NCBI GenBank assembly: GCA_031835245.1 | Contig: JAVKOQ010000650.1 | Location: forward strand, 1 to 21,576 | From: Balamuthia mandrillaris | Lineage: Eukaryota; Discosea; Longamoebia; Balamuthiidae | Direction of reading: 5' to 3' | Length of the DNA: 21,576 bases | Shown: one piece after another, positions 9,235 to 19,546 of the stretch | How the letters are laid out: each line of letters begins with the position of its first letter | How positions within the stretch are numbered: the first letter of the stretch is position 1 | Program-made: the position numbers and the translations under genes | The notes under the pieces: generated by a model | Told to the model about the DNA's origin: nothing | Database searches by the model: none | What the model saw: only the letters and a program-made list of their open reading frames with translations

Positions 9235-10973
9235 ATGGAGTACCTACCAAATAAGATTTACGTAAAGGGGCTCCGCACTGGCTTTGACAAGAAGCACGTA
9301 AGGGATATCTTTGGCCGGTATGGCAACATCGTGAGTATCTTTTGTGGTGCACATGACTTTGCCTTTGTGGAGTTTGATTCCGAAGAGGCTGCAACCAAGG
9401 CCATTGAGCACGAGAACAAGCAAGAAAGAGATGGAATAACGATGAGTGAGTTGCCCACTGTCCCTACTTTGTCCCAATTGACGCCCTTCGTTTGACTGTT
9501 GTTTCTTGTTTGACACCATCCAGAGGTTTGCTATGCACAAAAGCGGCAGCCCAGGCCAGACCATAAAACAAATACTCGGCTCCTCTCTTCACCTGGTGAA
9601 CGGGAAGACCCGTTACATTCGCCCGTACCCTCCCCAACGAAACCTCGCCGGGCGCGCCATCATGAAGGTGATAAAGAGCATAGAACAGGAGCAAGGGATA
9701 GGGACAGGGGTAAGGGCAAGGGCAAGGACGGGGACAGACACACAGATAGGGATATAGATAGGGACAGAAATAGAGAAAGGGTGAAGGATAGGGACAGGAA
9801 CAGGCCTGACGTTCGGCTCCGACGAAGCCAAGAGCTTCCCCACAGAAGGGCCATGCTGTCAAACCGAGACGGTGAGCCCGATAGGAGTGAAGGCAACCAG
9901 GCTGCTAGGCAAAGGGTTAACCAACGAAACGAGCAGTTTTATTCATTTGAAAATGGTTACGCACCACAACACCCATCCTCTCCACCGCCTTCAATCCCAT
10001 TGCCTCCATCCCAGTCACCACAATATCGACCTTCCTCCCCGCCGTCTCAACTCCCTCCATCCTTCGTCACATTATTTGAATCTATGCAACCCTCTGACCT
10101 CCTTTCGGCCCCGTTCCCTCTGAGCCAACACACATCCTCATACGTTCCACAAGATACTTCTCCATTCATTACACATGACTCACCTCTGTTCCTTCCGCAA
10201 GGAGCAGTCCCGCAAGGCACAGGCGCTTCTCCATCACTGAAGGATCTTAACCCTGCTCAACTGGTTGCTTTGCTGGCCCTCATCAATCGTGTGGGAGTAA
10301 CCCAAGTCGCACGCGCCGCTTTACTAACCGCTCTTGCTTCCGCCCAATCAGGCGAAGCGGCACCCAGCAGCAATGCTGTTGATTCAAACTCTCTTCCTCC
10401 TCCAGAAAGGTACCTTCTCCATCGTTGTTTGTTCGTGACGGTGCGAGGCTGTGTGCTTGCTTGATGACGCCTTGTATTCTGAAACACAGATCTTTTGGTG
10501 ACCGGCCGTTGGGGTTAGAGGAAATGAGCCGGAGCACAGATAAATCGGCGAATGACCAAAGCTTTTCCACTGCCTCAAGTACTACAAAAGAAACTCGACC
10601 AACTTCATTCCCTCCATCTTATCCACCTCCGCCAGCCTATCCATCACCGTCTCAGATGGATAATTCTCGTCCACTCAAACCTCCGCCCGAATATCACAGC
10701 AAGATTCTGCTCATTCGCAACTGCCCTTTGCAGACACCTCAAGAATACATAAACATGTTTTCCGTTTACGGCACAATAAGCAATCTTCGGGGTATTTCCG
10801 AAAACAGACAGGGAGGGTTCGTGCTTTACATTTTTTCTCTTCATCGTTCTCTTCTCTTCTCTTCATCGTTCTCTTCTCTTCATCGTTCTCTTCATCGTTC
10901 TCTTCTCTTCTCTTCTCTTCTCTTCATCGTTCTCTTCATCGTTCTCTTCTCTTCTCTTCTCTTCTCTTCTCCT

Positions 10974-11016
<43 letters not shown>

Positions 11017-12111
11017 TAATCGAGCACATTTCGTGTTTGGCAAACAGTGATGTGTTCATTGAGTTTGAGCAGGAAGATGCGGCAACTTTAACAGTCGCAC
11101 AAATGGACGGTATCACTCTAAAAGGGCATACCGTGCGCGTCTCTTTTGCTTCGAGAGAGCTTTTGTCTCGGTCTTATGAGTCAAGCGAGGCAAGGCGGCG
11201 ATCCCCAGACAGACATACACGGCGTGGTAATCGTTCTCACTTCAGTGAGCCAAGCAGGGAAGAAAGAAGCCACCGAAGATATGATGACCGTGACAGACGG
11301 CACCGTAGAGATAGTTCCACAGCTAGAGAAAAAAGTGAAAGGAAGCATGACAAGCATGAGCACCGTGACAGACGACACCATAGAGATAGTTCTACAACAA
11401 GAGAGGATGGCAAAAGCGGGAAAGGCAGAGAGAGAAATTACAGGGAGTCTAGCACAAAATGGAAGGAACGGCATTCTTCAGCCCAAACCGACAATGGCGC
11501 AGCTGTGACGGATCAGCCTAGCCAGGATGAACGAGCCACAAATCATAATACACCCCTCAGCTCCAAGCAAGAAGATGAGAAGCAAGAAACCAATGTTTTG
11601 CGGCGGAAGCGGCGACTTCGGAAAGTCGTCAGCGTGGAGCAAGCGTTACCAGATATCACCGCTACTCTCTGCAAGGAGGAAGACCTTGCTCTCGACGAGG
11701 ATGACACCAATGGTCTCGACACGGTCGGGGTAGGGCGTTGGATGTGCAAGCGCTGTGGCTTCAAGAACAACATTCGAACTGAATGTGAAGTTTGCGAATG
11801 GACAAGTAACTTAAAGAAGAAACAAACCAGAAAGAAGGAACAAAAAACAACAACACCTACTCAACTGCACAATATAGCGAACCAACAGCATGACGAACAT
11901 CAAACCGAAGGACAACGGAAGAACCACACACACAGCAACAACTTAAAGCCAATCAAAGATAGCTCAGCTCACGGCGATAACTCTGTAAGTGATAAATTCG
12001 CAGAGGCAAAGCAACCCGTCTCTTCCTTGGCCTCTCTGACTGCCAAGGGGCTTAAGCACCGCATCCTTAACAACGCCTTGTCCTTCCCTCCATATGAGGT
12101 ATGTTTTCTAT

Positions 12112-12160
<49 letters not shown>

Positions 12161-13597
12161 CTCTCTCCATCCCTCCCTCGCTGCGAGATACGATGCGAAC
12201 TTAAACTTAGCAGAGAGACGAGAAATGTACATATTGTCACCAATGCCATGCAAGCTTCTCCATTCATCATCAAGCCTGCATATCCTGTACCAGTTGCAAT
12301 CTTTGTTACTGTTATCCCTGCCTACGTCAACACTACGAAACTATCTTTCCCAATTTAGATTCTGTAGCCCAAGCCTCGCCAAATAATAACGGCACAAGTC
12401 TCCACGCCGTCACTGAGACAAGCTCTTGGTCATGCCCAAAATGTAAGAACGCTTGCACGTGCTCCTCATGCCATACAGCAAATGGTATGTCCTTTAACAC
12501 AAAATTGGTCGCTGTTTGAGATATATTCTAACAACTTATCAGGATCAGCCAGCAAAACCTCCCCACCAACTAAGACTACCCCCAAACTGAGAATTAAGAA
12601 GGCAGGAGATGAAAAAACGAACAAAAGGCAACAAGACAACAAAGAGGGACCCCCTGTCAAGCGCAGGCGAAGGTTCAGCGGCAAGATAACACTTCCCTTC
12701 ACGCGTGAAGGAACTACCGTCCTGAGTCTCGGAAAAGTAGTCTACGACCGCCCACACTTCCACAACACAAAGTACATCTGGCCCGTTGGCTTTACCAGGT
12801 ATTTTTCAGCACCCTCTCTCTCTCTCTCTCTCTCACCTATTCCTTGCTCTTTCTTCTTTCTTCCTCTTCTCTGTTTTCTGTTCTCCTTCGCTCTTTTCCT
12901 TTGCTCTTCTCTTTCTTCTCATCTTTTTAATTGTCATACTTTATCTACCGAACGCAGCATCCGGGAGTTTAACAGCAGTGCCCCTGGTGGGCGCAGCGTT
13001 TATACTTGCGAGATTGTTGACAACGGAGGACCTCGTCCTGAATTTAGGATAACCACCAAGGATGATCCATCTTTGAAGATCAATGGAAAGTCAGCTAGTG
13101 CTGCGTGGAAGCAACTCTGGGAGATATTTCGTAGTCCTCACATGTCTGGTCACATCAGCGGCCCAGCGGTATGAAGTTTTCTATTGTGCGCTGTTTGTTT
13201 TTGGTTTTCCAACTGACTAAAATCAACTATAGTTGTTTGGGTTTTCACCACAAGTAAAAGCTGCCATCGAGAATTTGCCGAATGCAGAGAAGTGCGTGAA
13301 CTACGAGTTCGTCTATAGAGAGGTAGACCAAAAGAAGCGGTCACGATCAACGAGCAAAGGGGACAAGCCGGAGAAGACAGAACGTAAAGTCAAGAGAAGA
13401 AGAACATCAACCGCCAGACAAGCCATGAAGGAAGAGAGAAACGAGATGAAGGCGAAAGATGGGTCACCCAGTTCCTCCACAAACAAAGCAGGCACAACAA
13501 CTCAAACCCAACCCGAAGCAGATCAGCTTATTACTCTCGGGCCAGATGAGTGGATGTGCACCGGTTCGAATTATCTTATTCTCTCTCTGCGTTACTT

Positions 13598-13637
<40 letters not shown>

Positions 13638-14597
13638 TCTCTTTCTTTCATCGTTTCGCTTTCGCTTTAGTTTCTCTTCTTCAACTCTTTCTGGGACTAA
13701 CCAAACTTTTTTATGTAATAACTAGCGTGTACATACATCAACAAAGGGAGGGACAAAGTGGTATGTGGGATGTGTGCCACATCATGGTTCGGATGGGGCA
13801 ACGAATCGCAACGGGCTCCCTTGCCACAGAACAACGTGTCCGCTCCTTCCAAACGACGAACAGCCTCGTTAAAGGCCCTCTTGACAATGGGAGATGTTCA
13901 CGAATATACGAGTCAACAATCTCCCGTGAAACCGAGGAGTAGATCTCGCAGTGACGAGCCCTCTTCTCGAACAGGAAGACCAAGAGGAAGAGGAACAACG
14001 TCAACAACCCGAAGAGGACCAGGAAGACCGAGAAAAAGCGAAACGATGGCAAAAACTTCGAAACGTCAAAAAAACGAAGAACGCGAAGAAAGAGAAGAGG
14101 GAGAAGATGATCAAAAAGAGGAGGGTCAACTTGGTTTTGAAACGGAAGAAGAAGAGGAGGAAGAAGATTGGTCATTGGACTTGGATGGCATTGAAGAAGT
14201 GGAAGAATGGGCGATGATAGCCGCTGAAAAAGCTGATGACGACGAAAACAACAGCTCGGAAGAAGCGGAAGAAGAGGAAGATGATTTGAGCGAAAGCGAT
14301 CGTGACGGTGATGAGACTAATGCAAACGAAGATCACTCTATCGTCTATTATGAACGTAATGACGAGGACGACGACGGTTTCGTAATCTACGAACGCAAAG
14401 TGGAGCGGCCTCCTGACCCAACTCATCGCCTTCCTCCTTCATCTCAACGCCACTCCCCCTCTTTTCCTTCATCTTCTACCGCGACGACATCAACATCCTT
14501 TGCGACGACCGGCTTTAGCCCTGATCCGACGCTGCTTCAAACTCTTGTCTTCGCTGCCGAGTCCACCGCCAATAACAACCATCAACAACACCCATGA
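9235..14597 (+). CDS. RRM / RanBP2-ZnF / CDCA7-type ZnF / FYRN-FYRC / AT-hook multidomain nuclear protein (1471 aa)
   Basis: Exons: 9235-9445, 9524-10409, 10490-10816, 11048-12098, 12214-12484, 12543-12798, 12958-13168, 13233-13563 and 13726-14597. All phases agree; the total is 4416 nt. Domains in order: RRM1 at 6-79 (RNP2 IYVKGL, RNP1 HDFAFVEF); Arg/Asp-rich region 120-170; Pro-rich region to 330; RRM2 at 436-511 (ILLIRN and GGDVFIEF, the latter split by an intron); RS/RD-rich region 515-610. Then a RanBP2-type finger (W706, C708, C711, C721, C724) and a CDCA7-like 4CXXC finger (C830, C833HQC836, C847, C850, C853, C856, C858, C861, then W897, C899, C902, C906, C908, C911). FYRN follows at about 960-1000 (LSLGKVVYDRPHFHN, YIWPVGF) and FYRC at 1002-1095. 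A second RanBP2-like finger (W1178, C1180, C1183, C1195, C1198) spans an intron. AT-hooks GRPRGRG and GPGRPRK lie at 1265-1285, and the tail is acidic. RNA and chromatin binding is inferred from the families. Confidence 0.85.
9695..9733 (+). repeat. G-quadruplex-capable repeat inside coding exon 2
   Basis: G-runs at 9695-9697, 9701-9703, 9707-9710, 9714-9716 and 9720-9722 are separated by loops of three bases, with a further run at 9730-9733. The tract encodes part of the Arg/Asp/Gly/Lys-rich region after RRM1 and blends into GATAGGGACA-like repeats up to about 9800. Confidence 0.75.
10836..11014 (+). repeat. CTTC/ATCGTT minisatellite plus (CT)n in intron 3
   Basis: Six copies of an ATCGTTC core are interspersed with CTTCTCTTCTC units from about 10836 to 10970, followed by a (CT)n tract at 10982-11014. 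The block fills most of the 231-nt intron that splits RRM2. A shorter copy of the same motif lies at 15349-15401 in the next gene. Confidence 0.85.
11288..11396 (+). repeat. In-frame tandem duplication of 25 codons in the RS/RD region
   Basis: CCGTGACAGACGGCACCGTA at 11288 recurs as CCGTGACAGACGACACCATA at 11363. The offset is 75 nt and similarity runs on for about 34 nt. The protein repeats are RDRRHRRDSSTARE and RDRRHHRDSSTTRE. Confidence 0.85.
12114..12157 (+). repeat. (CT)n microsatellite in intron 4
   Basis: A pure CT tract of about 43 nt on the sense strand, starting 15 nt after the GTATGT donor and therefore far from the acceptor. Confidence 0.95.
12814..12834 (+). repeat. (CT)n microsatellite in intron 6
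   Basis: A sense-strand CT tract near the donor of the 159-nt intron that separates FYRN from FYRC. Confidence 0.9.
13599..13634 (+). repeat. (CT)n microsatellite in intron 8
   Basis: A CT tract of about 36 nt in the 162-nt intron that cuts between the first and second Cys pairs of the second RanBP2-like finger. Confidence 0.95.
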
Positions 14598-15049
14598 CCA
14601 ATGGAATAACAATAACCATCACTATTTATTAATATAAAACCCTTCTCATTCTTTTTCTTCTCCTTTCATTCCTTTCGTTTATTCTCTCCTCTCTTGCAAT
14701 TTTCTGACTATTTTCTTCACGTTTTCTTCGAGTTTGCTGGAATGTGAGGAATGCGTTCACGGAGCCCAAAGCAACCCACGACACGAAACCCTTCCTCCAC
14801 TTCAGCAACGAGCAAAATGTGTCCGCTTCTCGAGCTTCCCCTGGCCGAAACAAAGGGACACACCGCAGCGCATCGTGCCCCATCGGCACGACATCATTTA
14901 GTCCCTAGAAAAGTTCTCGGTGGGTTCACAAAAAAAAAAAAAACCTGCTTCGCCGCTGCGACTACAAAAAGGGCTGTTTTCATTATCATTGTTTATCCCT
15001 ACGCTCTTCAAGAACAGAAACACACACCCACGACGCACATACAAAACCT
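14598..15049. other. Intergenic region between tandem plus-strand genes
   Basis: It contains the 3' UTR of the multidomain gene, with A/T-rich sequence at 14600-14640, then a CT-rich stretch, then the promoter of the next gene with an A-run at 14931-14943. A minus-strand frame from 14889 to 14629 reads as an 86-residue basic protein with one hydrophobic stretch. It is not annotated as a gene because its basic half is the complement of the CT-rich sequence. Confidence 0.55.
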
Positions 15050-16134
15050 ATGATGGAAGACCTTCAATTGTACGCTTTCTCATTCCTCTCTTCTTCTTGT
15101 TGTTGTTTGTTTTTTTTTTTTTCTTTTTTGGATGAAGGCCAAAGAGCTTTAGGAGAGAGATGTTTAACGTTTTGGTTGTAGGAACTTGGATTGGGTGGAA
15201 CGCTTTGCCCTGGCTGAGCGAAGAGAGGAAGTGTTGGCCTCGTTGGCTGCTGGCACCAAGGAACACTTTTTCTTCTCGCTGCTTCACCTCATCAACACCA
15301 ACAAAGCTGGTCAACATACCAAAGAAATTGAAAAGGTTTTGCGCCTGTTCTCTTCTCTTCATCGTTTTCTTCTCTTCTCTTCATCGTTCTCTTCTCTTCT
15401 TTACTTTTTGTTGACGCTATCTGGCGCACAGTTGCTCGATGACTTTGGGCGAGTCTACTCCAAAGGAATGCTCTACCAAAAAGCAGAGCTGCGCCATAAG
15501 TTCGTGTCCTTTGCCAACGCGTCCGCCGCCGAACGCCAGGACACCATCCAGTGGTTGATCAGGGAGCTCAACCTCCACTTCAACGATGCGCCGCCCAGAG
15601 AGAACGCACAGTCCGGTCAGGCCAGTCGTGCACCGCTCCATCCGACCGTGTTGGATCAGAAGCTGATCGATCCTTTTGATGATAAGACTACAACAAAGGA
15701 TATAAGTAACTTCACGCCAATGGCTTTTCATAGGCTGGCTAAGACGGAACTCAACAAGAAACAGGTGAGATTATCCTCCTGTTTCCTCTCCTTTCTCCTT
15801 TCTCCTTTCGTCTCCTTCTCCTTCTTCTCGCTTCAAGTATCTAAAAGAGGCTTCAATACCAGCTCAAAGAGTTGCTCCATAGTGAGGAAGCCAATAACAT
15901 TGAGAACGTGGTTCAGTTAATCAAAGAGGATATAGCGCTTTCCAAGTGTTCGTTTGGAGAGCGTGCAGTCCACGCTCAGCTCTCCTTGGAGCAAATGGAA
16001 GAACTGCGCGCATTAAAGCCTGACATTGTTGACTCCTCCACGTTTATTGATCTTTACATCGCCAAGTTGAACCCTACTGACGATGTTGACCTTGACCGTG
16101 ACTTGGAAGCCAGAGAACGGTATATCAACAAAGT

Positions 16135-16210
<76 letters not shown>

Positions 16211-18252
16211 AGAGAGAGGAAAAACAAAGTTACTCATGTTTTCTTCACAAAACCATGATATTTAAATGCAGCTTTGGAGTTTTGTGAATGGACTTGCTGG
16301 CTCTTTCAACCAACTCAAGGCAGTAGTGCTGTACCATAAACTGGACTTGCTTCGTAAACAAGGAAACTATGACGAGGACCTCTTCTTGCAATACTTGGCC
16401 GTGCCCCGTCACACCACCTACAACCACGAAAAGGCCTTTGTTAACCAACATGACGTTGCAACGTTGTCAGTTGGTGTGGGCTTGCTCGGTGGCATGCATA
16501 GCGACGAGAAACTGGTATTGGATTTTTCTTTCCCTACCTTCTATCCATGAATGTTCCAACCTATTCATATTCTTTTTATCTGTTTTTTAGGTCAAAGCCT
16601 ACTTAAAGCACTTCTTTGAGAATGAAAAGACAACCGGGATTAAACCATACCAGCATTACATTCGTGACACCTTTTTGGAACGCCAATTCGCCAAAGCTAA
16701 ACTTCTCAGCGGTCAAATCACGAGCGAGAATGCTGAAGTCATGTTCGCCTTCTCTCTCTCTCTCTCTCTCTCTCTATTTGTCAATCCTTATTTTCTTTTT
16801 CAAAAAATGTGAACAGGAACAACATGTTAGGGGGAAAGCACCAGCTGGAGGCGTTGCGAAAGAAAGTTCAGATCAAGTTTTCAGTGGACAACAAAGAATA
16901 CTTTGGGCATGATGAACAGGTAAACCTTCATTTGAAGGTTAAGAACGTGCCTACGCTCATCGTGAAAGTGTTCGAAATCAACACCACTGCCTTTTACAAA
17001 GATAACAAAAGAGAAGTGAGTGAAGACATCAATTTGGATGGGTAAGCTCGCTCGCTCTCTCTCTCTCTCTCTATCCTCTTATCAAGAACTATCTTATAAC
17101 TCTTTGTATTTGAAGATTGGTTGCTCAACACGAAGAAGTTCATAACTACGAAGAACCTCCAATGCGCTCTCACACCGAGGCGTTCAGCTTCCCAGTGCTA
17201 AACCACAGAGGAGTTTACGTCATTGAAGTAAGTAGCCAGACAAAGAGCAACTTTGTTCATAGTTCTCTAACATATGTTCTCGTTTTTAACGACAGTTTAT
17301 TGGCAATGGACAACGCAACAGAGCAGTAATTCGTAAAGGCTCTTTGAGGCTGTTGGCTAAACCAAGCAGCGATGGTGACATTCTATCCATCATTGATGAG
17401 AATGATAGCATCGTGAAAGGAGATGCTGATACCGAGATTTGGTTGGATGGACATATCCTCAAGCCGGATCCCACCACAGGACAAGTGTTGGCCCCGTTCA
17501 CTTCCCACAGCTCCACGCAGGTGGTGGTGATCACCCATCAAGGCTTCAGCTCCTTGGCCACGTACCAGTCCTCGGCTGAGTCCTACAGTCTTCACGCTGG
17601 ATTTTATGTGGACAGGGAAAGCCTCATCAAGCTGCAGCAAGCCACTGTATTCGTTCGTGCTTCACTGCTGATGAACGCTAGACCCGTTAGTTTGGATCTT
17701 TTGGAGGACGTTACGTTGAGCATCACCTGCAGAGACAAAGATGGCATCTCCACCAACTCCGAAGTGAAGGACTTTGCTTTGTTTGAGAACAAGGACAGCA
17801 AGTATGCCTTTTTGGTGCCGGAGAATGCAAGGTCTTTCTCGTTTACACTCTCTGGCCACGTTACCAAGAGAAGTCCTACTCCCGATAGAGGAGACGACAA
17901 AGCTCATCTGTCGGATTCCTCCAGCTTCACGTTGAACGAAATCGATGACTCAAACCTCTTGGAAGACTTGCATTTGGCCTATTATCCTGACGGCTATCGC
18001 ATCTATGTTCTAGGTAACGTTTTATTCCACCATCATCGAACAGTGTCTTTTGTGCTCGCTTCTGATGTCTCCCTTTCTCTTAACTAGGCAAAAGTGGAGA
18101 ACCAAGACCTGGAAGAGTGATTGCGCTTCAGCTGTGGAACATTTACAGGACCACACCATTTAATGTAACCCTGCAAACTAACGAAGACGGTTTTGCATTT
18201 TTAGGCCCACTGCAGAATGTTTATAAGGTATATAAATATGTACTTCTCCCTC

Positions 18253-18286
<34 letters not shown>

Positions 18287-19506
18287 GGCTCTTCTCTCTC
18301 TGCTATCCTTCTCATACTATTTTCCCAACCTCAAAGATTGAATGTTTGGGAGAGTACGGAAAGCTTCCAAAGAAGAAGTGGAAATTGAGGCACGCGTCCT
18401 TTAGTTATCCACGAAACATACAAGGTTTGTTCTCCTTCGTTTTTTTCTTTTTATCTGACTAAAACCTGTAAAACATATAGCACCCGCAAGACAACCTCTG
18501 CGGGTGCCGTATCTCCCTGCACAGTTGGACCGAGAACACGTCTCTTTCTTCCAGTTTGTGGACTACAACACTCCACTCCACAATTGCTTCGATCTAATGG
18601 ACCTCGATGGTGGCTTCATCGTTATCGGCAAGGACGGAGGCCTTGCACCAGGCAAATACAATCTTCTTCTCAGGGATGACTACAATCACCAAGATACCAT
18701 CAAGATCGTAGTGGTGGATCAGCAAGAAGAACAAGACGAAAAAGGCAAGAGCAAAGAAGGAGAAGCACAATCCGCTCAAGGGGACTCGTCGTTTGTGTTC
18801 GCCAAAGGAGGAAGAAAAGTCTTTGAGCTCAATCACGAGTCAGCAGCTCACATCGCTGACATCGCCATCCTCGGTGGTGATCAGAGCGAGGAGAAAGGCA
18901 AAGAGATCAATGATGCCACCGGCGCCCCTTCGTCTTCTCAAGGAAGCGAACGCATTCGCATCAAGATTGGCAACGCAAAGCAAAGCACTCGCGTGCATTG
19001 CATATGCAACACTCTTCTGCCGCCTTGGGACCTTCTTCGACTGCAGTTGAACTCCCCCACAGCGGATCCTATCCAGCATGATATAGGCTTCTCGCGTCCT
19101 CGTTCCATTTTCCTAAAAAAGCAGGCCATTAGTCAAGAGCATCGTTATATCCTCGATCGGAAGTATGGCACCAAACGACGTGGCAACATGCTTCCTTCCC
19201 CTACCTTGTTATTGAACATGAGGGAAGCAACCAGTCTTGGAGAACCGCCTCACATGCAGAACGATATGTATGGTAATGCGCTGTGCGCAGAGGCTTGCAT
19301 GGCTCCTTGTGCTTCACGTCGAGGCATGGAAGAAAAAAGGCGCATGATGAAGAAGTGTCGTGAAGCTGAATTTCTGGCTGAGGCTCAAGAACTCAGCTCA
19401 AACCTGGACTTTCTTGGCGAAGCTGCTGCGGTGGTTTTGAACTTGAAGCCCGATTCACAAGGCTTCGTGGAGCTGTCTCGCCAAGAACATCTTTTGGTAT
19501 TTGCCT

Positions 19507-19546
<40 letters not shown>

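Noticed and set aside
11146..11508. Alternative-frame 120-residue protein within exon 4
   Set aside because: A shadow of the Arg/Ser repeat in a second frame; the RRM2-to-zinc-finger frame continues through it.
13560..13575. GGTTCGAAT resembling a tRNA T-loop
   Set aside because: No acceptor stem, D-arm or anticodon arm around it. It is a splice donor region after the second finger's first half.
14751..15053. 100-residue plus-strand frame before the large-protein gene
   Set aside because: Low complexity with a poly-Lys segment from an A-run and no motif; it overlaps the probable promoter and start of the next gene.
16013..16258. Cys/Val and Thr/His runs in frames over the GT tract
   Set aside because: Direct translations of a (GT)35 microsatellite inside an intron.
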